Source: a bacterium BMS3Abin14
Lineage (GTDB): Bacteria > BMS3Abin14
Direction: 5' to 3'
NCBI GenBank assembly: GCA_002897695.1
Contig: BDTG01000046.1
Location: forward strand, 1 to 64,000
DNA: 64,000 nucleotides
Shown here: positions 31,564-41,142 of the stretch, one piece after another
How the letters are laid out: each line of letters begins with the position of its first letter
How positions within the stretch are numbered: position 1 is the stretch's first letter
Made by a program: the position numbers and the translations under genes
Notes under the pieces: generated by a model
Seen by the model: only the letters and a program-made list of their open reading frames with translations
Told to the model about the DNA's origin: nothing
Databases searched by the model: none

Positions 31564-32811
31564 TTATCTTTTGAACCGGGGAAGCGTTGCGAGGACCAGC
31601 AGCGCCGCGGTGGCGAGGCCGGCGCCGATGAGAAAGGCAGTTCGGGGGCCAAGTGCGGCCCAGAGGACCCCGAAGACGAGGCTTGCGGGAAGGGCGGCCA
31701 GACCGACAGAAGCATGGTAAAGGCCGTAGGCCCTGCCGCGGCTCGTGGAAGGGACGAAATCCGAGATAAGAGCGCGTTCGGCCCCTTCGGTGAGACCGTA
31801 ATAGAGACCGTATAGGATGAACAGCGCCCATACAACCTCCAGCTTTCCGGCCCACGGCATGGCAAGATACACGATGATGTAGACAATCCACCCGGAGGTG
31901 ATGGCCGGGCGCCTTCCCATCCGGTCGGAAAGCCTCCCCCCCGGCAGGCTGAAAACGGTCTTGGAGATGTGCAGGGTCACCCACAGGGCGATGACATACC
32001 CCACTCCAAGCCCGAATTTTTCCTTCGCATAGAGCACCAGAAAGAGGTCGGAACTGTTGCCCAACGCAAACAGGGTAACGGCCGCAAGGAAAAGGTAGAA
32101 CCCGGAGGAAAGGGACAAGCGGGAACGTCCGGAAATTCCCACTGACTCCACGTGATCCTCAGGAACACCGGGGCTTTCCGGCTCCCTGACGCCCTTCCAG
32201 AGGACCGCCACTCCCCCCAGCGCCGGCAGGATAGCGAGGGCAAAGAGCCACCGCAGGGCATTCATCTCCTCTGCTCCGGGCGCCCCGCTGCCGCGTGTCC
32301 AAAGCAGAGCATTACCCAAAACGGCATAAAGGAAGGCGGCGGCGATAAGGGGGCCCGACACCGCTCCGGCGTGGTCCATCATCCGGTGGAAACTGAAGGC
32401 GGTCCCACGGTTCCCCTCATCGGCCGATTCGCTGATCAGGGCATCCCTTGGGGAAGTTCGGATGCCCTTGCCCACACGGTCAATAAGGCGGAAGACGATC
32501 ACATGCCATCCGGCGCCGGCGATGGCCATAAGCGGCCTCGTGATGGAGGATATCCCGTATCCCGCCACCGCAAGCGGCTTCCTGAGCCCGAGGTGGTCGC
32601 TTAACCTTCCGGAGTAGAGCTTCAAAATGCTGGAGACACTGTCGGCCAGGCCGTCCATGAGCCCGATGTAAACGGCGGCCATGGATACGGGCACCAGCCC
32701 CGTGAAGAAAATGGGGAGAAGAGGATAGATCATCTCGCTGGACATGTCGTTCAAAAAGCTGACGACCCCCAGCCAGAAAATATTCCCGCGTATAGCGCCC
32801 CAAAAGCCCAT
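31564..32811 (-). CDS. MFS transporter
   Basis: 415 residues with about twelve membrane helices, the MFS loop GRLSDHLGLRKPL after helix 2 and GGRLSDRMGRRPAI after helix 8, and the helix-4 segment RLIDRVGKGIRTSPRDALISES. That last pattern is typical of a family of uncharacterised drug- or metal-related MFS proteins. The ATG at 32811 is preferred to GTG at 32820; neither has a good ribosome binding site. It follows emrB by 17 bases, so it is probably the last gene of the efflux operon. Substrate unknown. Confidence 0.8.
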   Translation of the reverse strand: MGFWGAIRGNIFWLGVVSFLNDMSSEMIYPLLPIFFTGLVPVSMAAVYIGLMDGLADSVSSILKLYSGRLSDHLGLRKPLAVAGYGISSITRPLMAIAGAGWHVIVFRLIDRVGKGIRTSPRDALISESADEGNRGTAFSFHRMMDHAGAVSGPLIAAAFLYAVLGNALLWTRGSGAPGAEEMNALRWLFALAILPALGGVAVLWKGVREPESPGVPEDHVESVGISGRSRLSLSSGFYLFLAAVTLFALGNSSDLFLVLYAKEKFGLGVGYVIALWVTLHISKTVFSLPGGRLSDRMGRRPAITSGWIVYIIVYLAMPWAGKLEVVWALFILYGLYYGLTEGAERALISDFVPSTSRGRAYGLYHASVGLAALPASLVFGVLWAALGPRTAFLIGAGLATAALLVLATLPRFKR

Positions 32812-32828
32812 GACCTTCACCCTACCCT

Positions 32829-34361
32829 CTACCCTCTCCCGGCATCCCCCGGGGGGGGTTTTATCAGAAGGACGAGCACCAATGATGAGAGGAGCATCAT
32901 GGCCGTGAGGAAGAACGCGTCGTTAAAACCCAGCATTCGGGCCTGGAAGACCAGTTGCCGGTAGATCCCGGCGTCGGGGGGGAGGGAATGTACACCCTTC
33001 CAGGACAGTACGGCGGCCGCCTTCGCCTTGGCCATGGCGTAGGATGGGTCAAGGGCGGAGAGGTGATCCACAAGCCGGGACTGGTGAAACTGCCCTCTTC
33101 TTGCCGCCATGGTTCCCGCAAACGCAATGCCCACACTGCCCCCCAGGTTGCGCAGCATGTTGTACATGGATGTAGCCTCCCCCATATTTTCTTTGGGGAT
33201 GGGCGACAGGGTCAGGATTGTGAGAGGAATAAAGATCAAGGGCATTCCTATCCCCAGACTCACCCGCGGCCATACGAAGCTCCAGAAATCTGTGCTCAGG
33301 TTAAATAACGACATGGCATACGTCGTACCGGCACAGATCAGAATCCCCGCCGTCAACACTTTTTTCGGGTTTACCCTGGTGACCAGCATCCCCGCGATGG
33401 GCATTACCAGAATGGCGGCAAACCCGCCGGGACCCAGGACCAGCCCGGCCTGCAGCGATGTATATCCCATGAGAGTCTGAAGGAAAATGGGAAGGAGTAT
33501 GAGGCTGGCGAAGAGATTGAACATGACGAAGAACATGACCACGCTGCCGCTGGCAAAGCTCCTGTTCTTAAAAAGCCGGAGGTTGATAATCGGTTCGTCG
33601 GTGAACATCTCGTTCAAAACCAGGAAGATCAGGCACACAGCCGAGATGGCGGCGATCCATGAAACATAAGGAGAGTCGAACCAGTCTTTCCGCTGTCCGG
33701 TGTCCAGGACGTACTGCAGGGCGCCCAATCCCACCGCCAGAAAGAAAAAGCCCATGAAGTCGATCTTCATTTTACGCCGCTTCATATAGGGCGGATCGTG
33801 GATGAAAAGGACGCTCAACAGGATTGCGAGCAGACCGATGGGTATGTTGATAAAGAAAATCCAACGCCAGGAAAAATTGTATGTAATGTATCCGCCCAGA
33901 AGCGGCCCGACAATGGGCCCTACCAGTACCCCCATCCCGAACAATGCCATGGCCATCCCGTGCTCTTTCTTTGGAAATGCTTCCAGGAGGATAGCCTGGC
34001 TCACGGGAACGAGACCGCCGCCCCCAAACCCCTGCAAAACCCGAAATGCAATGAGGCTCTGCAAACTCCAGGCAGCCCCGCACATTAAAGAGCTGGTGGT
34101 AAACAGGAGGATGGACCCGATCTGGAATCTTTTCCTCCCGAACAGCCTGCTCAGCCACCCGGACATGGGGATGACGATGGCGTTGGAGACGAGGTAGGCG
34201 CTGATAGCCCAGGTGGCCTCATCGATGCCCGCCGACAGTGCTCCGCGGATATGATCCAGGGACACGTTGACGATGGACGTGTCGATTATCTCGATGACCG
34301 TCGGCAACATTACCACAATGGCTATCAGCCACTTGTTGGTCTGGCGGGATTGATCAGTCAT
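32829..34361 (-). CDS. emrB: DHA2-family (EmrB/QacA) drug efflux MFS transporter
   Basis: 510 residues, fourteen membrane helices. Family motifs: the start IAIVVMLPTVIEIIDTSIVNVSLDHIRGAL, GWLSRLFGRKRFQIGS (motif A), RVLQGFGGGGLVPVSQAILLEAFPKKEHGMAMALFGMGVLVGPIVGPLLGGYI (motifs B and C). EmrB exports hydrophobic drugs and uncouplers by proton exchange, through a membrane-fusion protein and TolC, both encoded just upstream. Spacing to emrA is 27 bases. Weak ribosome binding site. Confidence 0.92.
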   Translation of the reverse strand: MTDQSRQTNKWLIAIVVMLPTVIEIIDTSIVNVSLDHIRGALSAGIDEATWAISAYLVSNAIVIPMSGWLSRLFGRKRFQIGSILLFTTSSLMCGAAWSLQSLIAFRVLQGFGGGGLVPVSQAILLEAFPKKEHGMAMALFGMGVLVGPIVGPLLGGYITYNFSWRWIFFINIPIGLLAILLSVLFIHDPPYMKRRKMKIDFMGFFFLAVGLGALQYVLDTGQRKDWFDSPYVSWIAAISAVCLIFLVLNEMFTDEPIINLRLFKNRSFASGSVVMFFVMFNLFASLILLPIFLQTLMGYTSLQAGLVLGPGGFAAILVMPIAGMLVTRVNPKKVLTAGILICAGTTYAMSLFNLSTDFWSFVWPRVSLGIGMPLIFIPLTILTLSPIPKENMGEATSMYNMLRNLGGSVGIAFAGTMAARRGQFHQSRLVDHLSALDPSYAMAKAKAAAVLSWKGVHSLPPDAGIYRQLVFQARMLGFNDAFFLTAMMLLSSLVLVLLIKPPPGDAGRG

Positions 34362-34388
34362 GCGGTTTAGTCACTTTTTTGCTCGGGC

Positions 34389-35573
34389 TCATTCGCTGGT
34401 CAGGATGGTCGGCACTACGGACATACCCACCCTCAGATATGGGATCACCTCCCGGATATTGTCAAAAACCATCTTCACCGGGATCCGCTGGACAACCTTT
34501 ACGTAGTTGCCGCTGGCGTTTTCAGGGGGGAAGAGTGAAAATGCCGCCCCGGTTCCTACCATGATGCTGTCCACGCGGCCGTCAAACCTTTTTTCGGGAT
34601 ATGCATCGAGCCTGAACCTCACCCTTTGCCCCGGCTTGATCAGGTGAAGCTGGGTTTCCTTGTAATTCGCGACGATGTACGCCTCTTTGAGTGAAACCAC
34701 TGCCAGAAGCGGCTGCCCGGCCTGTACCTGATTCCCAACCTCCACGGATTTTTTCGTAACGAAACCGTCTACCGGGGAAGTGATCTTCGTGTAGGAGAGG
34801 TTGAGCCTGGCAAGCTCCACTTGCGCCTCTCTTCTCTGTATCTGGCCTTTCTGACCCTTGATCGACTGACGAACCCGTACACGCACGGCTTCCTCAGCGT
34901 TCAGTGCGGCTTTGGCCTGGAGGACAGTGCTGGCATGTGCCCGCAATGCGGCCGCTGCCCCTTCTTTTTGTTTTTTGGCCGCCTGAAGGGCCGCGGCTGC
35001 CGCCTCGAACCCGGTCCTGGCCCGATCATAGCGGTCCCTGGGTATGACACCCTCGGCGAGGAGCCTCTGCGCCCTGGCAAGGTCAATGTCAGCCATGTCT
35101 TTGACCGCCTGTTTGGCGCGGATTTCGGCATACCGGACCGCTACGACGGCCTTGAGCTCATCCCCAGCTATGATCGTTCTTTTCAATGATGCCCTGGCCG
35201 ACAAGACCCGCTTATCCTGTGCATGCACCTGCGCCCTGAGCTCCGCCGGCTTCTCTTTTTCCGACTGAAGGCCTCCCCGGGCTTCGGCCAGCCTTTGTAC
35301 GTAAACATCGTCATCGAGGTCAACCAGCTCTTCCCCCGCCCGGACGCGCTGGTTGTTGGTCACACGGACCATGCTCACCGTTCCCGGCACACGGGACGCT
35401 ACCAGGTGGATCGCTCCTTTCACGAAAGCATCGTCGGTTCTAAGGTGAGCACGCGAATACCCGCGATACCATAACCCTGCGACCAGTCCTATGATCACCA
35501 CCATTGTGAAAATGGCGAAGGCCATGCGCTTTTTTTTGCCGTTCTTCCCCGGTGCGGGTGCCGTTTCCGTCAT
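34389..35573 (-). CDS. emrA: HlyD/EmrA-type membrane-fusion protein
   Basis: 394 residues. One N-terminal membrane anchor (MAFAIFTMVVIIGLVAGLWY, about 16-35), a lipoyl half-motif (HLVASRVPGTVSMVRVTNNQRVRAGEELVDLDD), a long coiled-coil hairpin (about 95-220, rich in A/Q/R), then ITSPVDGFVTKKSVEVGNQVQAGQPLLAVV and the beta-barrel YIVANYKETQLHLIKPGQRVRFRLDAYPEKRFDGRVDSI. It bridges EmrB and the outer-membrane channel. GGAGG is six bases before the ATG; 12 bases separate it from the tolC-like gene. Confidence 0.92.
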   Translation of the reverse strand: MTETAPAPGKNGKKKRMAFAIFTMVVIIGLVAGLWYRGYSRAHLRTDDAFVKGAIHLVASRVPGTVSMVRVTNNQRVRAGEELVDLDDDVYVQRLAEARGGLQSEKEKPAELRAQVHAQDKRVLSARASLKRTIIAGDELKAVVAVRYAEIRAKQAVKDMADIDLARAQRLLAEGVIPRDRYDRARTGFEAAAAALQAAKKQKEGAAAALRAHASTVLQAKAALNAEEAVRVRVRQSIKGQKGQIQRREAQVELARLNLSYTKITSPVDGFVTKKSVEVGNQVQAGQPLLAVVSLKEAYIVANYKETQLHLIKPGQRVRFRLDAYPEKRFDGRVDSIMVGTGAAFSLFPPENASGNYVKVVQRIPVKMVFDNIREVIPYLRVGMSVVPTILTSE

Positions 35574-35585
35574 CTCAAACCTCCA

Positions 35586-36896
35586 TCATTTTCCATGGTT
35601 ATATGCTTCAACAAGGTCCAAGCCCTGGGCAAAAATAAGGAGCGCCGTTTCCCGCTGCAGTCCGTAAAGGGCGCTCCAGTAACTGGTTTTGGCCCGCGCC
35701 AGCAATGTCACAGAATCCTGGACGCCGGTGGCGGTGGATTCACCTTCCTCGTAGCGCAGGGTCAGTAGCCTCAGGTTCTCCTCTGCCTGTTTCACCCCAT
35801 CCTGCGCAGCCGCCAATCGTTCATCCGCGCTCCTCAACCCGAGGACTGCCTCCCTGACCTCCAGTCCCACCCTCCCGACTGCGGCCTCTCTCTCTACCCT
35901 CAGCGCATCCAGTTGGGCCTCGGCCTGCCTGAGTTTTGCGCCCATTCTCCCACCTGAGTAAAGGTTCAGAGTTACCCCGGCCGTCAAATTCCAGTTGGAC
36001 TCATGGACCATATACTCGTTCTCCTCATAATCGAATCCTCCATTAAGGGAGATGGTCGGATAGGACGAAGCCCGGAGAGAGCGGACGGTCGCCTCCTTTG
36101 CCTCGATCCTTGATTGCAGTTCCCTCAATTCCGGCCGCAGATTCTCAGCAGTACGGGTGGCCAGATCGAGATCCGGTTTCGGATAAAATGTGGCTGTGGA
36201 GATCTCATCCGGCTTTACCTGTGCCGACAGGGGACGGAGAAGGAGGTTGTTGACCACCGATGCCCGGACGGAAAGGGCGCTTTGGGCGGAGACTTTTTTT
36301 TGCATGGCGTCCGAAAGGACAACCTTGGCTCGCAGGAGATCGTTCACGGTTACGAGACCCTCCTCGTACATCGCCTTTGCCTCTCCCATGTGGCTTTCGT
36401 ACCGGCTGACCTCGTCCTGGGCCACATCCAGCTGTTTTTCAGCCTCCAGAAGGGCGATGTAGGCCATTATGAAATCGCGTGCGACAGCGTTCCGCGTTGT
36501 TTCGGTACTGAATCCCTGCGCCCTGGACCTCAGGGCGGCGGCCCTGAGCGAGGATGAACTTCTCCCGAAATCGTAGAGGAGCTGACTCGCCCTGAAACCG
36601 TAGGACAGTGAGTTCTTGTCGGCCACGGGAACCGGGCCGGACGGACCGAAACGGGCCTCCGGCTGATAGGCGAGCAATGACTGCCTCGCGAACAGCGCCA
36701 CTTGGGGAAGCCGCTTTGAACGGGAAAGTGATATTTCCTCCGCGGCGGCATCCTGATTGGCAGCGGCAATTTGAACCCTTCTGCCCCTGGAAGTGACGAT
36801 CCCCAGCCCCTCCTGGAGCGTCAGTGCATGGCCGGTGCCTGGAACGGTCCACGGCAGCAGCAAAACCAACAGTAAAATCAGCAATGAGCGTCTCAT
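35586..36896 (-). CDS. tolC: TolC-family outer-membrane efflux channel
   Basis: 436 residues with a signal peptide (LLILLLVLLLPWTVPGTGHA, about 5-24) and two structural repeats of the outer-membrane efflux family. Long coiled helices appear (LEAEKQLDVAQDEVSRYESHMGEAKAMYEEGLVTVNDLLRAKVVLSDA and the parallel ADERLAAAQDGVKQAEENLRLLTLRYEEGESTATGVQDSVTLLARAKTSYWSALY). It would form the trimeric exit duct for the EmrAB pair that follows. GGAAGAGG is five bases before the start. The gene symbol indicates family only. Confidence 0.9.
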   Translation of the reverse strand: MRRSLLILLLVLLLPWTVPGTGHALTLQEGLGIVTSRGRRVQIAAANQDAAAEEISLSRSKRLPQVALFARQSLLAYQPEARFGPSGPVPVADKNSLSYGFRASQLLYDFGRSSSSLRAAALRSRAQGFSTETTRNAVARDFIMAYIALLEAEKQLDVAQDEVSRYESHMGEAKAMYEEGLVTVNDLLRAKVVLSDAMQKKVSAQSALSVRASVVNNLLLRPLSAQVKPDEISTATFYPKPDLDLATRTAENLRPELRELQSRIEAKEATVRSLRASSYPTISLNGGFDYEENEYMVHESNWNLTAGVTLNLYSGGRMGAKLRQAEAQLDALRVEREAAVGRVGLEVREAVLGLRSADERLAAAQDGVKQAEENLRLLTLRYEEGESTATGVQDSVTLLARAKTSYWSALYGLQRETALLIFAQGLDLVEAYNHGK

Positions 36897-36908
36897 GTCA
36901 GCCTCTTC

Positions 36909-37514
36909 CTACTCCTTATTGTCCTGCACGATAATTCCGTTCATGAAGATGTCCACGAAATCCTTGACGGTCCCGGCGACCTCCATGGGCGGAAGTTCCC
37001 GTCCCCTTATGATGCACTCCACCACAAAGTGGGAAAAAAGCGTTCGCAGAAATATCCTCGCCGCCGTGCCTGAATCCAATTGCCGCATCTTCCCTTCAGC
37101 CCTCAGGCCCTCAAGATACCCCTCAACGGCCTTTTCCATGTCCCTGACGAATCGCATGTGAACACGCCGCACCTTTTCGGGGTAGGTGTTGAATTCGGAG
37201 AGGATGATCCTGACCATCCTTTTCCTCTCCTTGAGAGTCTCGACATATTGGATTCCGATGGTCTCCAGAGCTTCCCGGCAAGACATTCCCTGAACCTCTT
37301 CCAGGAGGTGGATGAGCCGGGGAAGAAATGTACGGGAATTTAAGACCTCCTCGAAAAGCGCTTCCTTCTTTCCAAAATGCCGGAACAGTGTAAGCTCCGA
37401 GACCTCGGCCAGGTTGGCTATCTCACGGGTAGAGGCGCCGAGATATCCTTTTTCGGATATCAGTTCCAGTGTTGCCTCGATGAGTTTTTCCTTTGTATCG
37501 GACTTCTCAGCCAT
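36909..37514 (-). CDS. TetR-family repressor of the efflux operon
   Basis: 201 residues from the ATG at 37514. The helix-turn-helix is KEKLIEATLELISEKGYLGASTREIANLAEVSELTLFRHFGKKEALFEEVL (about 8-58); the C-terminal ligand domain is variable. A TTG at 37544 could extend it by ten residues, but neither start has a clear ribosome binding site. It lies 12 bases before tolC on the same strand and is preceded by a palindromic operator (37572-37591), so it likely represses itself and the pump and is released by a pump substrate. Confidence 0.88.
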   Translation of the reverse strand: MAEKSDTKEKLIEATLELISEKGYLGASTREIANLAEVSELTLFRHFGKKEALFEEVLNSRTFLPRLIHLLEEVQGMSCREALETIGIQYVETLKERKRMVRIILSEFNTYPEKVRRVHMRFVRDMEKAVEGYLEGLRAEGKMRQLDSGTAARIFLRTLFSHFVVECIIRGRELPPMEVAGTVKDFVDIFMNGIIVQDNKE

Positions 37515-37571
37515 ATTAAGTATTTCTGCCTGTTCCGGTTCCAATGTAGATAGGGTCGCAAAAAACCATTA

Positions 37572-37591
37572 ATGTAAGTAAGCGCTTACAT
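37572..37591. promoter_or_regulatory. TetR-type operator upstream of the efflux operon
   Basis: ATGTAAG-TAAGCG-CTTACAT: 7-bp inverted arms with a 6-bp spacer, containing the nested perfect palindrome GTAAGCGCTTAC. It lies 58-77 bases before the repressor start, the usual place and form of a TetR-family operator. Confidence 0.65.
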
Positions 37592-37783
37592 AATAGGCGG
37601 AGGGAGAAAATTGTCAAGCCGGTTGGGACAGGAAAAACGGGCCTGCCGTGACGGCCGTGTGAGGATTATGATATAGTTCTCACGGTGCCACTTGCCGAAG
37701 GCAGCCCTTGCGGCAGTTGAGGGAGACCGTGTGGGAGACACGGTGGAGATGAAGATCGGCAGGACACCGTCAAGGAGGTCGGG

Positions 37784-38659
37784 ATGGGGAAAACAGCGTT
37801 GGTACTTAGCGGCGGGGGCGCCAAGGGCGCCTTCCAGGTAGCAGCGGAAAAGTACGCCAGGGAGGAACACGGCTACCACTGGGACATCATCGCGGGCGTT
37901 TCGGTGGGAGCTCTCAACGGGGCCATGCTGGCCATGGAGAAATTCGACCAGCTCGATCAGCTCTGGAAAACCCTCTCGAACAGGTGCGTTTATACGGGGA
38001 AGTGGAACTTATGGGCGGCCATCCGGCTCCTGTTTGGAGCCAAATCCATCTATGGCAACGAACCCCTTCGGGAGATCATCGAAAGAGAGGTCGAGCCTGA
38101 CAAAATCAAGGCGGACCTGCGTGTGGGCGCGGTTTCCCTCAGCAACGGAAACTACACCATATACCGTAAGGACGATCCCAATCTCAAACATGCCATCCTG
38201 GCTTCCACTGTCATGCCTATTATCTGGCCCCCGCAGCATGTATCTGCAGAATGTCAGTACATGGTCGATGGGTCCCTGAGGAGGTTCAGCCCTATCGGTG
38301 ATGTTCTTGACACGGATCCTGACGAGGTGGTTATCATCAGCTGCAGGCCTCAAAAGCCCGGCATTATTGACAAACCGTTCAAAAACATCCTGGATATCGG
38401 GATCCGGACCTACGACATCGCATCCGACGAAATCGTCTCCGGGGACATCGCGGAGTTCCTGCACATTAACAGAAACGTCCGTGAGGCAGCCAACGGCGGG
38501 GTAACCCTTCACAACGTCAAGGGCAAAGAGTACAGGGAGTACCGGTGCCGGATCATTGAACCCGTGGAGTCGCTTGGCAGCATGATGGACTTTTCCCACG
38601 ATGCGATCAAACGATCCATGAAAATCGGCAGGGAGAGGGCAAAAGAGATCCTCGGTTAA
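37784..38659 (+). CDS. patatin-like phospholipase
   Basis: 291 residues. The oxyanion loop SGGGAKGAFQ (9-18), nucleophile Ser40 in GVSVG (38-42) and the dyad Asp162 in VDGSLRR are present; Ser replaces the usual Gly/Ala after DG. These proteins hydrolyse acyl chains from lipids. There is no signal peptide, so it probably acts from the cytoplasm on the inner membrane. GGAGG is five bases before the ATG. Just upstream, CCGTGT/ACACGG (37727-37743) forms a small hairpin. The DedA-PAP2 lipid phosphatase fusion starts 24 bases after it, suggesting a shared role in lipid turnover. Confidence 0.85.
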   Translation: MGKTALVLSGGGAKGAFQVAAEKYAREEHGYHWDIIAGVSVGALNGAMLAMEKFDQLDQLWKTLSNRCVYTGKWNLWAAIRLLFGAKSIYGNEPLREIIEREVEPDKIKADLRVGAVSLSNGNYTIYRKDDPNLKHAILASTVMPIIWPPQHVSAECQYMVDGSLRRFSPIGDVLDTDPDEVVIISCRPQKPGIIDKPFKNILDIGIRTYDIASDEIVSGDIAEFLHINRNVREAANGGVTLHNVKGKEYREYRCRIIEPVESLGSMMDFSHDAIKRSMKIGRERAKEILG

Positions 38660-38683
38660 CCTCGTCAATCAAAGGGCCGCCTT

Positions 38684-40891
38684 TTGGAACATGCCGCAAA
38701 TAATTTCCTGACGGGGTTGAGCCAGCATGCTCTTCTCGTCTACATCTTTATCTTCGTCGTAGCTTTTTCAGAATCGTTCGCCTTTGTCGGCCTCTTCGTC
38801 CCCGGCGCCGTTTTCGCGGTTACCGCCGGGTTCCTCGCCGCGAGGGGGTTATTCGACTTCCAGGCCCTGGCCCTGGCCGGAGCGGCGGGCGCCGTTCTGG
38901 CAGACCTCGCCAGTTATTACCTGGCCCGTTTCTATGGATCGAGAATCACCGGAGGAAAACTCTACGTAAAATATCAACCATACCTGGAGAGGGGAAACAG
39001 GTTTATAGAAAAACACGGCGGCAAGAGCGTCTTCTTCGGACGATTTGTAGGCTTCATTCGCCCCGTAGTCCCATTCCTGGCCGGCCTGCTGAAGATGAAT
39101 TCGGTCAAATTCACCATCTACGCCACTGTGAGCGGGATCCTGTGGGCCTACCTCTATATAGGCGCCGGGTACCTTTTCGGTGAAAGCTGGAAGGTGGTGG
39201 AGGCCTGGACAGGCAAATTAAGCATCCTTCTCCTTTTGATCGTTATTATCCTTTATTTGGCAAGGCACGTTGCCAGGCTGACGGGAAGGAAGTTGGCAGG
39301 TGCCGGAAGTTTTCTTGGTTCAGTTGTGGGTAGTGTGGCGGCTTCGCTTTCGGAAAATCCGTATGTTTCCGGTTTTTCGTCCCGCCATCCCTCGCTTGCC
39401 GGGTTTTTCAAACGACGATTTGACAAGAACAGTGCTTCGGGCATCCTTCTGACCACCGGTTTCCTGGTTACAGCCTTTTTTTTCTATCTCTTTATCGCCG
39501 TGGTTGAGGACGTTGTTTTTCACGACCCGTTGACCAGCCTTGACAGGACCATCTTCTACGCCCTGCAGGGTGTCCATTCACGGTTCGCCGACGAGTTCTT
39601 CGTCTTTATCACCACCATGGGAAGCTCGGTGCCGGTCATGATCTCCTTTCTGGTAATTCTGGGTATCCTGGCAGTCAATCGAAAAAGGCTGGAAGCATTT
39701 TTCTTCGCATTCAACTTCATCGGTGGCGTGGTTTTTCTCATGGCCATGAAGTATCTCTTCCAGAGACCGCGCCCGGAAGCTATTTATCAGTTCTTCAGTG
39801 AAACGACTCCATCCTTCCCAAGCGGGCACACTTTCATTGCCACGGCGGTACTGGGGCTCGGGCTCTATTTCCTGATCCGTTTCGTGAGGACCGGCGGCGC
39901 TAGAACCGCCGCAGTCTTTTCCTATCTCCTCTTCATCTTCCTTGTGGGTCTCAGCCGTATTTACCTTGGGGTCCACTGGTTCAGCGACGTGCTGGGGGCC
40001 TGTTTCGCCGGATTCGTCTGGATCAGCATGGTGATCACCTCCTATGAATATGTTATCAAGCGCGACAGTCCAAAAAACAGGGGCGCCGATAGATCAAGGT
40101 GGATTCCAGTGGCAGTTGCCGTTCTGGCCGTATTGGGCGTGGTGGGAAATGTGTCCTACTCCATCCGAAAGACCGGTTCTATTATCAGAAATGTCCAGGT
40201 GGTCCCCCCGGTGGTCAGGAAGTTTTCCGGTGAAATGGGGAAGGTTGTAAGGAAGGAGATCCCACCCTTTACCGAGACCATTCTCGGAAACCGGGCCGCA
40301 CCTATCCAGGTGGTTTTTTCAGGGGGCCCGAAATGGACCGAAGGGATTCTCAGGGCTTCCGGCTTCGTCCGTAAAGATGAGATGCGAGTGAGGGACCTTT
40401 TCGACTACCTTGTCATGACCCTGAAACAACGGATCCGGGACCCGTTGCCATCCGTCCTTTACTACTACCGCAACCGCTCCCAGGGGGGCACGTGGGTAAA
40501 ATCCGGACCGGACGGCACGTACCCTGAGATGGTCATCCGTTTATGGAACGCACAGACCACGGTGAACGGGTCCCCTGTCTCGGTTGCGACGGTTGATATT
40601 GAGAAGGGCCTCTACCGGGCCCTTCCGTGGCTGGAACTTCCAATCCCCGTCTGCAACGTCTCTCTGCCGGACGCCAGGAGGGAGTTTCGAGCCTACCTTG
40701 AGAAGAGGAATGTGATATCCCCTATTCCCTCACCTCGGTCCTCTCCCCCGACGGGGAGAGGAAAAACCCGAACAGGGCTCGACATTGAGTCCCTGAAAAT
40801 CATGGATTCCGTGGTGGGAAGGAATATCCTTCACCAGCAATACTACTGGGATGGGAAGATCCTGCTGGTGAGGCCCACCGGGGTTCCATGA
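38684..40891 (+). CDS. DedA-PAP2-LssY_C fusion membrane protein
   Basis: 735 residues in three parts. DedA domain (about 1-205): FSESFAFVGLFVPGAVFAVTAGFLAARG and FFGRFVGFIRPVVPFLAG. PAP2 phosphatase (about 255-455): KYLFQRPRP, PSFPSGHTF and SRIYLGVHWFSD, the three catalytic motifs. Soluble LssY C-terminal domain (about 510-735). It should dephosphorylate a lipid phosphate or undecaprenyl pyrophosphate. The start is TTG at 38684 with AAAGGG upstream. Oddly, residues about 683-703 (SPIPSPRSSPPTGRGKTRTG) are encoded by a REP-like palindrome (40732-40762) also found at 2817-2848, an in-frame repeat insertion inside LssY_C. Confidence 0.85.
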   Translation: MEHAANNFLTGLSQHALLVYIFIFVVAFSESFAFVGLFVPGAVFAVTAGFLAARGLFDFQALALAGAAGAVLADLASYYLARFYGSRITGGKLYVKYQPYLERGNRFIEKHGGKSVFFGRFVGFIRPVVPFLAGLLKMNSVKFTIYATVSGILWAYLYIGAGYLFGESWKVVEAWTGKLSILLLLIVIILYLARHVARLTGRKLAGAGSFLGSVVGSVAASLSENPYVSGFSSRHPSLAGFFKRRFDKNSASGILLTTGFLVTAFFFYLFIAVVEDVVFHDPLTSLDRTIFYALQGVHSRFADEFFVFITTMGSSVPVMISFLVILGILAVNRKRLEAFFFAFNFIGGVVFLMAMKYLFQRPRPEAIYQFFSETTPSFPSGHTFIATAVLGLGLYFLIRFVRTGGARTAAVFSYLLFIFLVGLSRIYLGVHWFSDVLGACFAGFVWISMVITSYEYVIKRDSPKNRGADRSRWIPVAVAVLAVLGVVGNVSYSIRKTGSIIRNVQVVPPVVRKFSGEMGKVVRKEIPPFTETILGNRAAPIQVVFSGGPKWTEGILRASGFVRKDEMRVRDLFDYLVMTLKQRIRDPLPSVLYYYRNRSQGGTWVKSGPDGTYPEMVIRLWNAQTTVNGSPVSVATVDIEKGLYRALPWLELPIPVCNVSLPDARREFRAYLEKRNVISPIPSPRSSPPTGRGKTRTGLDIESLKIMDSVVGRNILHQQYYWDGKILLVRPTGVP
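40739..40762. repeat. REP-like palindrome, copy 2, inside a coding sequence
   Basis: TCCTCTCCCC and GGGGAGAGGA form exact 10-bp arms around CGAC, preceded by CACCTCGG exactly as in the intergenic copy at 2826-2848. The reading frame of the LssY_C domain continues through it. Confidence 0.6.
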
Positions 40892-41142
40892 GGCCGGCAA
40901 GCGAATGTTTGCGGCATATTTTCGGTCCGGTTCTGAAACACCCGTTCGATAATCGAACACCCCATGCGGGGACAAATCTGATCTTCGCTTCATTGCTGCA
41001 TCGCGCAACACACTGATAACATTAAAATATTTCCTTTTTACCATTCACCGCTCTTCAGTGGCCCGCCTCTTGCTCTGTTGACCATCGACAGTGGGCATCA
41101 GAACCACGACCATATCAACCATATTTTCTCAGGAGGTGGGAC

